The notes beneath the pieces were generated by a model, which saw only the letters and a program-made list of their open reading frames with translations, was not told the origin of the DNA and searched no databases. A program made the position numbers and the translations under genes. A DNA stretch of 64,000 nucleotides, taken from the NCBI RefSeq assembly GCF_020852455.1, contig NZ_JADZAT010000010.1:1-64000 (forward strand). The letters are read 5' to 3'. Positions 26,674-35,442 of the stretch are shown here, in pieces (position 1 is the first letter of the stretch; every line of letters begins with the position of its first letter). The stretch is from Novosphingobium sp. Lineage in GTDB: Bacteria > Pseudomonadota > Alphaproteobacteria > Sphingomonadales > Sphingomonadaceae.

Positions 26674-27792
26674 ATGCGCGAATGGGCTGACTTCACGATC
26701 GAGAGCGAAGCGGATGGCGCACAGGTTGTGGCGCTGGCCGGGCCGCTGATCGTCAGTTCGGTGGGCGAACTTGACCAGCGGCTGCGCGGGCTTGCCGGGC
26801 CGGTGGCGCGGATCGATCTGGCCGGGGTCGGCGCGATCGACACCGTTGGGGCCTGGATCGTATCGCGTCTGGCCGACGAGTTTGGCGCCACGGTCAGCGG
26901 CGCCAGCAAGGAAGCCCGGCGGCTGATCGCCGCGGTGCGCGAAAAGCCGCAGGACGAGGAGACCGGCGCTGCGGATGAACAGCTTTCTCCGCTAACCGGC
27001 CTGCTGGTCCGGGCCGGTGAGTTCACCATGGGCTATGTCCACGGGGTGCTGGAACTGCTGGGGTTTCTGGGCGCGCTGCTGATTGCTGCGGCGCGGGCGC
27101 TGCGGCATCCGTCGCGGATCCGCTGGATTTCGCTGGTTCGCCAGATCGAGCTGGTCGGGGTGGGGGCCTTACCGATCGTTGGCCTGATGAGCTTTCTGAT
27201 CGGGATCGTGATCGCCCAGCAGGGCGCGGTGCAGCTGCGCCAGTTCGGGGCGGAGATCTACACCGTCAACCTGACCGGACGGCTCAGCTTTCGCGAACTG
27301 GGCATCCTGATGACCGCGATCATGTTCGCGGGCCGTTCAGGCTCAAGCTTCGCCGCGCAGATCGGCACGATGAAACTGACCGAGGAAGTCGATGCAATGC
27401 GCACCATCGGCGTTTCTCCGATGGAAGCGCTGGTCCTGCCGCGGGTGATGGCATCGGTGCTGATCATGCCGCTGCTAGGGTTCTATTCGGCAGTGCTGGC
27501 GATCATCGGCGGGGCGTTCATCTCGATGTTCGCGCTGGAAATCCCGTTCTTCACCTTCCTGACCCGGATCCAGGAAGTGGTGCCCCGGCATGACCTGTGG
27601 GTCGGGTTGATCAAGGGGCCGGTGTTCGGGCTGATCGTGGCGCTGGCGGGGTGCTATCAGGGCATGCGGGTGCACGGAAATTCCGAAGAGGTCGGGCTCA
27701 AGACCACGGTGGCGGTGGTCCAGGCGATCTTCGCGGTGATCGTGCTCGACGCCTTCTTTGCGGTGTTCTTCACCGAAGTGGGGTGGGGATGA
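26674..27792 (+). CDS. mlaE: MlaE-family lipid ABC permease with fused STAS domain
   Basis: The 372-residue protein has two parts. Residues 1-90 ([20 protein letters not shown] to [11 protein letters not shown]) resemble a STAS/MlaB domain. The rest is a MlaE permease with [44 protein letters not shown] and [17 protein letters not shown]. In E. coli MlaB is a separate subunit; here it is fused to the permease. The gene starts a four-gene operon and overlaps mlaF by 4 nt. The complex moves phospholipid between the membranes. Confidence 0.92.
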   Translation: MREWADFTIESEADGAQVVALAGPLIVSSVGELDQRLRGLAGPVARIDLAGVGAIDTVGAWIVSRLADEFGATVSGASKEARRLIAAVREKPQDEETGAADEQLSPLTGLLVRAGEFTMGYVHGVLELLGFLGALLIAAARALRHPSRIRWISLVRQIELVGVGALPIVGLMSFLIGIVIAQQGAVQLRQFGAEIYTVNLTGRLSFRELGILMTAIMFAGRSGSSFAAQIGTMKLTEEVDAMRTIGVSPMEALVLPRVMASVLIMPLLGFYSAVLAIIGGAFISMFALEIPFFTFLTRIQEVVPRHDLWVGLIKGPVFGLIVALAGCYQGMRVHGNSEEVGLKTTVAVVQAIFAVIVLDAFFAVFFTEVGWG

Positions 27793-28616
27793 GCTCCGAC
27801 CTTTTCGACGGTCAGTTCCCGATCGTAGTCGAAGGGCTGAAGAACGAATTCGGCCCGCACGTGATTCACGAGAACCTCGATCTGCAGGTGCGGCGCGGGG
27901 AAATCCTGGGCGTGGTGGGCGGATCGGGCACCGGCAAATCGGTGCTGATGCGCTCGATCATCGGTTTGCAGCAGCCCAGCGAGGGCCGGATCGAGGTGCT
28001 GGGCCACCAGATGGGCGAACCGCGCGAACCGGGCGAGGTTGACGTGCGCAGCCGCTGGGGCGTGCTGTTCCAGGGCGGGGCGCTGTTTTCAACGCTGACC
28101 GTGGCCGAGAACATCGAGGTGCCGCTCAAGGAATTCCATCCCGAGATCGGGCCCGAACTGCGGCGCGAGATTGCCGAATACAAGGTCCGCCTCTCGGGCC
28201 TGCCGCCCGAAGCGGCGGACAAGTATCCCAGCGAGCTTTCGGGCGGCATGAAGAAGCGCGCCGGGCTGGCCCGGGCCCTGGCGCTCGATCCCGAACTGCT
28301 GTTCCTGGACGAACCGACCGCCGGGCTTGATCCGATCGGTGCCGCCGCGTTCGACGCGCTGACCGATGAATTGCAGGACACGCTGGGCCACACCGTGTTC
28401 CTGATCACCCACGATCTGGATACCCTGTACGAGATCTGCGACCGGGTGGCGGTGCTGGCCGATCGGCAGGTGATCGCGGTCGGGACCATTCCCGAACTGC
28501 TCGCGCTCGACCATCCGTGGATCCAGGAATACTTCAACGGTCCGCGCGGGCGCGCGGCCAAGGCATCGCAGCAACGCGCCAAAGCGATGGACAAGCTGGC
28601 CAAAGCGGGGGAATAG
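27789..28616 (+). CDS. mlaF: MlaF-family lipid ABC transporter ATPase
   Basis: The 275-residue ATPase has Walker A GGSGTGKSVLMRSI, Q-loop LFQGGALFSTLTV, ABC signature LSGGMKKRAGLARALALDP, Walker B LLFLDEPTAGLDP and H-loop LITHDLDT. It powers the MlaE permease. The start is the ATG at 27789 within the mlaE stop. A Lys/Ala-rich C-terminal tail (about 255-275) extends beyond the ATPase core. Confidence 0.94.
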   Translation: MSSDLFDGQFPIVVEGLKNEFGPHVIHENLDLQVRRGEILGVVGGSGTGKSVLMRSIIGLQQPSEGRIEVLGHQMGEPREPGEVDVRSRWGVLFQGGALFSTLTVAENIEVPLKEFHPEIGPELRREIAEYKVRLSGLPPEAADKYPSELSGGMKKRAGLARALALDPELLFLDEPTAGLDPIGAAAFDALTDELQDTLGHTVFLITHDLDTLYEICDRVAVLADRQVIAVGTIPELLALDHPWIQEYFNGPRGRAAKASQQRAKAMDKLAKAGE

Positions 28617-28623
28617 AGGGGCG

Positions 28624-29583
28624 ATGGAAACCAGGGCCAATCATGTCTGGGTGGGAGCGATCTCGCTGGCCTTGCTGGGGCTGCTGGCGGCGGTGATCAT
28701 CTGGATCGCGCGGCTGGGCGAAGGCAGCAAGAACGAATACGACATCTTCTTCAAGCAGTCGGTCGATGGCCTGTCGAAGGGCTCGGCGGTAAATTTCTCG
28801 GGCGTGCCGGTGGGGCAGGTCAAGATCATCGAACTGTGGCACAAGGACCCCGGTTTCGTGCGGGTGCGGATCGCGGTGGACAAGGATGTGCCGGTGCGCC
28901 TGGGCACCACGGCCACGATCCAGAGCAATTTCACCGGGGTTTCGAACATCCAGCTGGAAGGGGCGAGCAAGGATGCGCCGCTGCTGGCCTGCGATGCCGA
29001 AAACCGTAGCGCGGCCTGCCCGGAAGGCGTGCCGGTGATCCCGACCAAGCGCGGGGGGCTGGGCGAACTGCTCAATTCCGCGCCGGTCCTGCTGGAACGG
29101 CTGGCCACCCTGACCGAGCGGCTGACGCTGCTGTTCTCCGACAAGAACCAGCAATCGATCGAGAATATCCTCGCCAACACCGACCGGATGACCGGCGAAC
29201 TGGCCAATGCCTCGCCGCAGGTCCAGCGCACCTTGCTTGAGCTGCAGACCACGCTGGTCCAGGCCCAGGCGGCACTGGCGGAATTCCAGCAGGTGGCCGG
29301 ATCGACCAATGCGATGATGAACGAGGATTTCCGCCCGATGGTGAACCAGTTCAACAAGTCGCTCAAATCGATCCACAAGGCGTCCGACCAGCTGGACGGG
29401 TTGCTGTCTGATATGCGGCCGGGGGCGCAGCGGCTGAACAACAGCACCCTGCCCGAAGCCGAAGCGACGATCCGCGATCTGCGGGCGACTACCAAGAGCC
29501 TCAGGGCGATGACCGAAAAGCTCAACGAGCAGGGCGCCAAGGGCCTGCTGGGTGGCGATCAGTTGCCGGATTACAAGCCATGA
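28624..29583 (+). CDS. mlaD: MCE-domain lipid-binding protein (MlaD family)
   Basis: The 319-residue protein has one N-terminal membrane helix (VGAISLALLGLLAAVIIWIA) and an MCE domain at about 40-120 (FKQSVDGLSKGSAVNFSGVPVG). A long helical C-terminal region follows, longer than in E. coli MlaD, and resembles the extended MCE proteins that form periplasmic tubes. It binds lipid in the periplasm. It begins 7 bp after mlaF and overlaps the lipoprotein gene. Confidence 0.92.
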   Translation: METRANHVWVGAISLALLGLLAAVIIWIARLGEGSKNEYDIFFKQSVDGLSKGSAVNFSGVPVGQVKIIELWHKDPGFVRVRIAVDKDVPVRLGTTATIQSNFTGVSNIQLEGASKDAPLLACDAENRSAACPEGVPVIPTKRGGLGELLNSAPVLLERLATLTERLTLLFSDKNQQSIENILANTDRMTGELANASPQVQRTLLELQTTLVQAQAALAEFQQVAGSTNAMMNEDFRPMVNQFNKSLKSIHKASDQLDGLLSDMRPGAQRLNNSTLPEAEATIRDLRATTKSLRAMTEKLNEQGAKGLLGGDQLPDYKP

Positions 29584-30215
29584 AGGGGATGAAGGGCATG
29601 GGGCCTGCTGCCAAAATCGCGGCCGCGAAGCTGCTGGCCGTGCCGGCGCTGCTGCTGACCGTGGCCGGTTGCGTCAGCCTGGGCGGGGGCAAGCCGCCGC
29701 CATTCCTGCTCAGCCTTTCCGCCAGCACCCAGGTTCCCGCTGGTGCTGCCGCCAGCGGCACTGTCGCCAGCGCGATCATGGTGATGGAGCCGGAAACCGA
29801 TCAGCGGCTAGCCGTGCTGCGGGTCCCGGTCCAGGTCGATGATACCCAGGTGGCCTACCTGGTCGGCACGGCCTGGGTCGAACGCCCGTCGCGGCTGTTC
29901 CGCGGCCTGCTGGCTGAAACCTTGCGCAGCCGCACCCAGGTGCTGGTGCTGGAAGATACCCAGGCCGCCCCGGTCAGCGGTACGCGGCTGTCGGGCCGGC
30001 TGATCGACATGGGTTTCGATGCGCGCAACCAGTCGGTGGTGGTGCGCTTCGATGCGATGCGCACCGGCCCCAAGGGCGAATTGCAGACCAAGCGGTTCGA
30101 AAGCGTGGTGCCGGGCGTGCAGCCCAAGCCCGAATTCGTCGGCCCCGCGCTGAACAAGGCGGCCAACGACGTGGCCGGGCAAGTGGCCGACTGGGTGGTG
30201 GCAGGCCAGGCCTAG
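29580..30215 (+). CDS. ABC-type transport auxiliary lipoprotein (PqiC-like)
   Basis: The 211-residue protein has a lipobox, LLTVAGC, after a hydrophobic signal, and the ABC_trans_aux fold (FLLSLSASTQVPA, then VAYLVGTAWVERPSRLFRGLLAE). Proteins of this type replace MlaA or PqiC as the outer-membrane end of MCE systems. It is the last gene of the operon and has no MlaC or MlaA beside it. It overlaps the convergent Rrf2 gene by 4 bp. Confidence 0.87.
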   Translation: MKGMKGMGPAAKIAAAKLLAVPALLLTVAGCVSLGGGKPPPFLLSLSASTQVPAGAAASGTVASAIMVMEPETDQRLAVLRVPVQVDDTQVAYLVGTAWVERPSRLFRGLLAETLRSRTQVLVLEDTQAAPVSGTRLSGRLIDMGFDARNQSVVVRFDAMRTGPKGELQTKRFESVVPGVQPKPEFVGPALNKAANDVAGQVADWVVAGQA

Positions 30216-30643
30216 GCCGTGCCCGGTGCCTGTCGCAGCAGGTGCGTGAAATCGCCCTTGCGCGATAGTGCATCGGCCAGCGAATAGCCGTCGAGCACGG
30301 CCAGGAACGCGGCCAGCGCTTCATCGAACATGCTGGTCAGCCCGCAGGCCGGCGCGATCAGGCAGGCACCGCATTCGACCAGTTCAAGGTCGAGTTCGGT
30401 ATGGCGGACCAGCGATCCGATCATGATCTGTGCCGGTGGACGGGCCAGGCGGATCCCGCCGCTCCGACCGCGCACACTTTCGATATAGCCCGCACCGACC
30501 AGGTCGCTGACCACTTTCATCAGGTGGCTTTGCGATACGCCATAGGCGCGTGAGATTTCGGCGATCGAGGCCAGGCGGCCCGGTTCGCGGCCCAGGTAAA
30601 GCAGCACGCGCAGGGCGAAATCGGTGTAGCGGGTCAATCGCAT
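30212..30643 (-). CDS. nsrR: Rrf2-family regulator, NsrR-like
   Basis: The 143-residue protein has an Rrf2 winged helix (MRLTRYTDFALRVLLYLG, GVSQSHLMKVVSDL, SVRGRSGGIRLAR) and three Cys (91, 94, 100) in VECGACLIAPAC that would bind an iron-sulfur cluster. NsrR of E. coli has Cys 91, 96 and 102, so the first spacing is two residues shorter here. The divergent neighbour is a truncated haemoglobin, which supports a nitric oxide sensing role. The ATG at 30643 is chosen over a longer frame because MRLT+YTD is the normal Rrf2 start. Confidence 0.83.
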   Translation of the reverse strand: MRLTRYTDFALRVLLYLGREPGRLASIAEISRAYGVSQSHLMKVVSDLVGAGYIESVRGRSGGIRLARPPAQIMIGSLVRHTELDLELVECGACLIAPACGLTSMFDEALAAFLAVLDGYSLADALSRKGDFTHLLRQAPGTA

Positions 30644-30657
30644 CGCAGCGCTCCCAT

Positions 30658-30682
30658 AAACATTCTTTTGTTTTGCATGTTT
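30658..30682. promoter_or_regulatory. candidate NsrR-like operator
   Basis: AAACATTC and GCATGTTT form an imperfect dyad (7 of 8 arm positions) separated by nine T-rich bases. It lies 15 bp upstream of the Rrf2 start and 54 bp before the haemoglobin start. The AT-rich arms resemble the AANATGCAT half-site of NsrR. Confidence 0.5.
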
Positions 30683-30735
30683 TGTGACGGGCGTATAGAT
30701 GCGCCGCAAATGAATGATTAAAGCGAGTCGCGCCG

Positions 30736-31116
30736 ATGCTGACCCTTGACGAGAACGGACTGAGCCAGCTGGTCGATGCCTTCTATGCCCGGGTCCGCGC
30801 TGATGCGGCGCTGGGGCCGATCTTCAACCGGGCAATTGCCGACTGGCCAGAGCATCTCGACAAGCTGTCGGCCTTCTGGTCCTCGGTCATGCTTTCAAGC
30901 GGGCGTTACAAGGGCCAGCCGGTCCCGGCGCACCTCAAGCATGCCGAGACCCTGACCCCCGCGATGTTCGAGCGCTGGCTGGGGCTGTGGGCCGAAGTGA
31001 CCGAGGCCATGTTGCAGCCGCAAGCGGCCGCCGAGCTGCAGGCCAAGGCCGGCCGGATCGCCGAAAGCCTGCAACTGGCGCTCACCTATCGGCGCGGTGC
31101 CGGGCTGTCGGCCTAA
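30736..31116 (+). CDS. group III truncated haemoglobin
   Basis: The 126-residue protein matches the group III 2/2 globins: LVDAFYARVRADAALGPIFN, then WPEHLDKLSAFWSSVMLSSG and RYKGQPVPAHLKH, with the proximal His in the PAHLKHAETL region. Such globins bind oxygen or nitric oxide and are linked to NO defence. Its position divergent from an NsrR-like gene supports NO-inducible expression. It overlaps the convergent atp12 gene by 3 bp. Confidence 0.88.
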   Translation: MLTLDENGLSQLVDAFYARVRADAALGPIFNRAIADWPEHLDKLSAFWSSVMLSSGRYKGQPVPAHLKHAETLTPAMFERWLGLWAEVTEAMLQPQAAAELQAKAGRIAESLQLALTYRRGAGLSA

Positions 31117-31808
31117 CCCCGCGCCAGCCGCGCGAAATCGAGCGCGGCGCTGAAGGCGGCGAAGCGGCGGGCGCGGCGGTCCTCGGCCTCGTGGTCCTTG
31201 CCCCACAGTTCGGCCTGCCAGGCTTCCTCAAGCTCGGCCGCTTGCCACAGCGCGGCGGCATCGGCGTCCGGCTGCAACGCGGCCAGCCCCACCACCAGCG
31301 ATGCCGCCAGCGCGGTCAGCGTGGTCAGCGCGGCGAGGGCGAAATCGCTTTCAGCGGCCAGCACCGCCTGCAGCCGGTCAAGCGTCGCGGCGGGCTGGGC
31401 GCGGTGGATCACGCCCGCGACGCGTTCGAAATGGACATCCCAGCGCGCTTCGGCAGCGGCCAGCAGCGGGTCCCACAGTTCGGCCTGGCGCTGGTGGAGC
31501 GCATCTTCCGGATCGGCGCGATAGCACAGCGTATCGGTTTCGGCGTAGCGCAGCAGGGCGGCGATCGCGGCGCCGCGATCGGGCGCAATGACATCGATCG
31601 CCAGATCCGCCAGATCGCGCAGCACGAAGCGCGCGGGATCGACTTCTTCGCCCTGCGCCGCCCACTCGGCCGCCAGGGCCTCTGCCAGTGGGCGACTGGG
31701 AACCAGCTGGGCGCGCTTGCCCTGGGTCTTGACCGCGCGCCCATCGAGCGTGACCTGAAAGGCGCCGTCCGCTTCGGCAATTGCAACCGCTGTCCAGAAC
31801 CGCTTCAT
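31113..31808 (-). CDS. ATP12-family F1-ATPase assembly chaperone
   Basis: The 231-residue protein matches ATP12: KRFWTAVAIAEADGAFQVTLDGRAVKTQGK, LAEALAAEWAAQGEEVDP and DTLCYRADPEDAL. In mitochondria ATP12 stabilises the alpha subunit of F1; alphaproteobacterial members are the closest bacterial relatives. It is the last gene of a six-gene operon beginning at crcB and overlaps its upstream neighbour by 4 nt. Confidence 0.9.
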   Translation of the reverse strand: MKRFWTAVAIAEADGAFQVTLDGRAVKTQGKRAQLVPSRPLAEALAAEWAAQGEEVDPARFVLRDLADLAIDVIAPDRGAAIAALLRYAETDTLCYRADPEDALHQRQAELWDPLLAAAEARWDVHFERVAGVIHRAQPAATLDRLQAVLAAESDFALAALTTLTALAASLVVGLAALQPDADAAALWQAAELEEAWQAELWGKDHEAEDRRARRFAAFSAALDFARLARG

Positions 31809-32020
31809 GGCTGCGGCGATTTCCACTTGCGGGCCAGGAACGGTGGCAGCAGCAGCAGTTCGAGCAGGCCGAAGACCATGAAGACCACCCCGGCCGGCTT
31901 CGGGATCGGCAGTTTTCCGGCGACGATCGCCATGCCCACCGCGATCAGCGCGACGCTGGCCAGGCGCACGGCGGAAAGGATGAAAAAGCGCAGCCGGGCG
32001 TCGCTCTCTTGTGCGTTCAT
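31805..32020 (-). CDS. small two-helix membrane protein
   Basis: The 71-residue product has two hydrophobic helices (SVALIAVGMAIVAG and VVFMVFGLLELLLL) and a basic C-terminus (LARKWKSPQP). Its start and stop both overlap neighbours by 4 nt, which makes it a real gene. I recognise no family; similar small proteins lie between gph and atp12 genes in relatives, but that is from memory. Confidence 0.75.
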   Translation of the reverse strand: MNAQESDARLRFFILSAVRLASVALIAVGMAIVAGKLPIPKPAGVVFMVFGLLELLLLPPFLARKWKSPQP

Positions 32021-32670
32021 TGCAACAGTTCCTTCAGATGAGCGGGGCTGGTGGCGACCGCTTCTGCCCCGGCTTCAAGCAATTCCTCGACCGTGTGATA
32101 GCCCCAGTCCACCCCGATCGCCCGCACTCCGGCGTTGACCGCCATGGCCATGTCGAATTGGGTATCGCCGATCATGGTGCAGTGCCGCGCCTCAACCCCG
32201 GTTTCCGTCAGCGCCGTTTCGACCATCGAGGGATGCGGCTTGGACGGGTGGTGATCGGCGGTTTGCAGCGTGGCGAAGTGTGCGGTCAGGCCGTGGGTGG
32301 CCAGGCAATGTTCCAGCCCGCGCTGGCTCTTGCCGGTGGCGACGCCCAGCACCCAGCTTTCGGCTGCGAGGTCACCGACCAGTTCGGCAATCCCGTCGTA
32401 AAGTGGCTCAACCAGTTGCCCGGATTCGCGCGCGGCGCGGAAGATCCGGCGATAGGCCGCATCAAGCTCGGCGCGGATCGCCTCATTGGTATCGGGCGCC
32501 AGCAGACGGATTGCCTGCGGCAGGCTCAGCCCCACGATCCGGCGCACCTGATGGCGGTCGGGCGCGGGCAGGCCCAGTTCGGTAAAGCTCGCTTCCATCG
32601 CGTTGACCACGCCGGCCTGGCCATCAACCAGCGTGCCATCGCAATCGAACAGGGCCAGCCGCCGGGTCAC
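32017..32670 (-). CDS. gph: HAD-superfamily phosphatase (phosphoglycolate phosphatase-like)
   Basis: The 217-residue protein has the HAD nucleophile motif LFDCDGTLVDGQAGV, a helical cap, the Thr/Lys region GVATGKSQRGLEHC and the acidic motif MIGDTQFDMAMAVNAG. This group dephosphorylates small metabolites such as phosphoglycolate. The exact substrate is not visible in the sequence. Confidence 0.88.
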   Translation of the reverse strand: MTRRLALFDCDGTLVDGQAGVVNAMEASFTELGLPAPDRHQVRRIVGLSLPQAIRLLAPDTNEAIRAELDAAYRRIFRAARESGQLVEPLYDGIAELVGDLAAESWVLGVATGKSQRGLEHCLATHGLTAHFATLQTADHHPSKPHPSMVETALTETGVEARHCTMIGDTQFDMAMAVNAGVRAIGVDWGYHTVEELLEAGAEAVATSPAHLKELLQ

Positions 32671-33272
32671 GGCGCCAGGGTGCGCATCAGCTGGGCGATG
32701 GCGGGTGAACCTTCGGCTTCCAGCCCGGCGGCCAGCCGCTCGCGCTCATCCAGGCTCTTGTTCTGGCTGAGCTTGATCGTTTCACGCCAGCCCTGCACTT
32801 CCAGTTCGAAGCCGACGATTGCCGATAGCATCGCCCGCAGCTTTTCCTCGGGCAGCTTGTCCATGGTCCAGGGCTTGCCTTCGCTGACCTGCGCCTCGTG
32901 TTTGTCAGACAATGCGGTGATCTGTCCCAGCAGCCCATCGCTGTCCATCCGCCGCACCCGGCCTTCCAGTTCGACCGCGACATAGTTCCAGGTCGGGACC
33001 TGGGTCTGGTCGGCGTACCAGCGCGGGCTGATATAGCCATCAGGGCCGTTAATCACCGCCAGCGCGGTTGCGCCGTCGAGGTGCTTGGTCAGGGCATTGC
33101 CGCGCGCCAGGTGGAATTGCAGCGCGCCATCGCCGGTCCACAGGAACGGCACATGGGCCACGCGCGGGCCATCGGGGGTCTGCGCGAACAGCATGCCAAA
33201 GCCCACTTCATCGACCAGCATTTCCAGCAGTGCGCGGTCCTGGTGGCGATAGATCGGGCTGGGATGCATCAT
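32667..33272 (-). CDS. PaiB-family FMN-binding protein
   Basis: The 201-residue protein has the PaiB layout: MHPSPIYRHQDRALLEMLVDEVGFGML, the HVPFL motif, SPRWYADQTQVPTWNYVAVELEG and a helical end (KLSQNKSLDERERLAAGL). PaiB proteins are split-barrel flavin binders annotated as negative transcriptional regulators in Bacillus. Two tandem ATGs occur at the start (33272 and 33269); the first is given because it couples to the upstream stop. Confidence 0.87.
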   Translation of the reverse strand: MMHPSPIYRHQDRALLEMLVDEVGFGMLFAQTPDGPRVAHVPFLWTGDGALQFHLARGNALTKHLDGATALAVINGPDGYISPRWYADQTQVPTWNYVAVELEGRVRRMDSDGLLGQITALSDKHEAQVSEGKPWTMDKLPEEKLRAMLSAIVGFELEVQGWRETIKLSQNKSLDERERLAAGLEAEGSPAIAQLMRTLAP

Positions 33273-34423
33273 TTCTTTCCTGGCTTGGGTGAGCCTTTAC
33301 CCTTGGTTGGCCCGCGCTTCTTTGGCGGCTTTCCCGGGGCGGAGGCGGGGCCGGCACCGCGGCTGCGGCGTTCGCCGCGCCGTTCCTTGCGGTACTGCTT
33401 GGCATGGGCCTTGGCCGCGGCCTTGCGCTGCTCCTTCTCGGGCGGGGCAATATAGACCGGGGCATTGTCGCCATCGGCCTCGTCAAAGCCCAGCTGGGCC
33501 AGGCTGGCGGCAAAGTGTTCAGGCAGCGGCGCGGTTACGTCGATCTGGTCGCCGTCGGGATGGTCGATGATCAGCCGCCGGGCGTGGAGGTGCATCTTGC
33601 GGCTGATCGAGCCGGACAGGAAAGCTTCCGGCCCGCCATATTTGCCATCGCCGACAATCGGGTGGCCAATTGCCGCCATGTGCACGCGCAGCTGGTGGGT
33701 GCGACCGGTCAGCGGTTGCAGTTCAACCCAGGCGGCGCGGTTGCCGGCGCGGTCGATCACCCGGTAGCGGCTGCGCGCCTTCTGCCCTTCGCCCGACTTG
33801 TCGACCATCATCTTTTCGCCGCCGCTGCCCGGCTGCTTGGCCAGCGGCAGGTCGATCAGGCCATCGGCGATCTCGGGCACGCCGGTGACCAGCGCCCAAT
33901 AGACCTTGCGCGCCGAACGCCCCGAAAAATGGCGCGAGAAGAAAGCGGCGCTGCCCGGGGTGCGGGCGATCAGCAGAACGCCCGAGGTATCCTTGTCGAG
34001 CCGGTGGACCAGCCGGGGGCGGGGACCATCCATGGCATAGGCATCAAGCAGGCCATCGACATGCGAGAAAGTGCCGCTGCCGCCCTGCGTGGCAAGGCCG
34101 GGCGGCTTGTTGAGCACGATCGCGGCGCGGTCCTGAGTCAGCACCATCGAATCCGCCAGCGCCAGCTGTTCCTCGGTCAGCGGCTTGCGCGTCCGGGGCT
34201 TGCGTTCGGGCGTATCGCCGCCGGGGGGCACGCGCAGCACCTGCCCGGCGCTGAGCCGATCGGCCGGATCGGCGCGCTTGCCATCGATCCGGATCTGCCC
34301 GGTGCGCGCCCAGCGGCTGACCGTGGCAAAGCCGACCTGCGGCAAGTGGCGCTTGAACCAGCGGTCAAGCCGCACGCCGTCGTCATCGGCGCCAACGGTG
34401 AACTGGCGAACTTCCGTACTCAT
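33269..34423 (-). CDS. RluA-family pseudouridine synthase with basic C-terminal tail
   Basis: The 384-residue protein has an S4 domain (residues about 15-70), an RluA catalytic domain with RLVHRLDKDTSGVLLIAR and PLTGRTHQLRVHMAAIGH, and a Lys/Arg/Pro/Gly-rich tail of about 60 residues (from EKEQRKAAAKAHAKQYRK). The tail is absent from the RluD-like protein at 2-3 kb and could bind RNA. RluC is the closest named relative by domain order, but site specificity is inferred. Confidence 0.88.
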   Translation of the reverse strand: MSTEVRQFTVGADDDGVRLDRWFKRHLPQVGFATVSRWARTGQIRIDGKRADPADRLSAGQVLRVPPGGDTPERKPRTRKPLTEEQLALADSMVLTQDRAAIVLNKPPGLATQGGSGTFSHVDGLLDAYAMDGPRPRLVHRLDKDTSGVLLIARTPGSAAFFSRHFSGRSARKVYWALVTGVPEIADGLIDLPLAKQPGSGGEKMMVDKSGEGQKARSRYRVIDRAGNRAAWVELQPLTGRTHQLRVHMAAIGHPIVGDGKYGGPEAFLSGSISRKMHLHARRLIIDHPDGDQIDVTAPLPEHFAASLAQLGFDEADGDNAPVYIAPPEKEQRKAAAKAHAKQYRKERRGERRSRGAGPASAPGKPPKKRGPTKGKGSPKPGKK

Positions 34424-34830
34424 CCTGCTACCCGCATCATGGCCAGCCCCGCAAACAGGCCGCCCAGTCCGGCTGCCAGCGACAGGGCGGCATAGGCAAA
34501 GGCCGTGGCCAGGCTGCCGCGCTCAACCAGCAGCGCCAGTTCCAGGCTGAAAGCCGAAAAGGTGGTGAACCCGCCCAGCACGCCAACCCCCAGCAGCAGC
34601 CGCCAGCCTTCGCCGTGCGCACCGTGGCGGGCCAGCCAGCCGGCCAGCAGGCCCATCGCCAGGCTGCCCAGCACATTGACGCTCAGCGTCGCCCAGGGAA
34701 AGGCGCTGGCCGCGACCGGGCCGATCGCGCGGGTCCAGGCCAGGCCGGTCAGATAGCGCAACCACGCGCCCACCCCGCCGCCCAGGGCGACATAGAGCGA
34801 TGCGGCAAGGAAGGATGGCGGCGCGGTCAC
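34420..34830 (-). CDS. crcB: fluoride ion exporter CrcB
   Basis: The 136-residue protein has four membrane helices and the Fluc motifs GGGVGAWLRY, NVLGSLAMGLLAG and GFTTFSAFSLE, the last carrying the Phe and Thr/Ser residues of the fluoride pathway. It forms an antiparallel dimer channel. The start is GTG at 34830. It is the first gene of a six-gene operon. I could not find a fluoride riboswitch upstream. Confidence 0.92.
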   Translation of the reverse strand: MTAPPSFLAASLYVALGGGVGAWLRYLTGLAWTRAIGPVAASAFPWATLSVNVLGSLAMGLLAGWLARHGAHGEGWRLLLGVGVLGGFTTFSAFSLELALLVERGSLATAFAYAALSLAAGLGGLFAGLAMMRVAG

Positions 34831-35191
34831 AGCTGCGGCCTTAGGTTACTCGCCGGATCGCAGCAAGGCCAGAAGGGCGGCGGCACCGAGGGGGAAGTTC
34901 GCGCGGGGTTGCGACCGGTGCCGCCGACTGCGTTCTAATCCGGTTTCGACTGGCCGCTTCATGCAGATTGGTCCGATCCGGTGCTAACCGCGGAAACGAA
35001 ACTGTGGCCGTCAGGCCATGATTTTGGCCGGGCCGGGCTTGCCAAGCGTGCCGCATGGTGCTAGCCGCCCGCCGGTTCGAGCCGATCCTTCAAGGGATTC
35101 GGCCAATTTCGTGTTTATCGAATCAATTGGATGCACCCCCGCGAGGGACAAAGCGGGGCTCTCTTCCATTGTTTGTGAGGTGGCTTAATTT
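34831..35191. other. 361-bp divergent intergenic region
   Basis: This lies between crcB and rpsU and must hold both promoters. The right end has GAGGTGG upstream of the rpsU ATG and a purine-rich leader. I see no gene, riboswitch or clear terminator in it. Confidence 0.5.
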
Positions 35192-35398
35192 ATGCAAATT
35201 CTCGTCCGCGACAACAATGTCGAGCAGGCTCTGCGCGCGCTCAAGAAGAAGCTGCAGCGTGAAGGCGTGTATCGCGAGATGAAGCTGCGTCGTCACTACG
35301 AAAAGCCCAGCGAAAAGCGCGCCCGTGAAAAGGCTGCCGCTGTCCGCCGCGCCCGCAAGATGGAGCGCAAGCGGATGGAACGCGACGGCGTCAAGTAA
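35192..35398 (+). CDS. rpsU: 30S ribosomal protein S21
   Basis: The 68-residue protein is typical S21: [20 protein letters not shown] then [21 protein letters not shown] and a highly basic end. It is needed for translation initiation. A strong terminator follows, so it is monocistronic. Confidence 0.96.
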   Translation: MQILVRDNNVEQALRALKKKLQREGVYREMKLRRHYEKPSEKRAREKAAAVRRARKMERKRMERDGVK

Positions 35399-35442
35399 GT
35401 TGCTCCACGCCCGCTTGAATGGCGGGCCGTGTTGGGCCATGA

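Noticed and set aside
24968..26749. 593-residue plus-strand ORF opposite valS
   Set aside because: It has no domains and is His/Gln/Arg rich, as expected of an antisense frame; valS is certain.
34831..35191. Fluoride riboswitch upstream of crcB
   Set aside because: I could not find the conserved crcB-motif core or its pseudoknot partners; a covariance search would decide.
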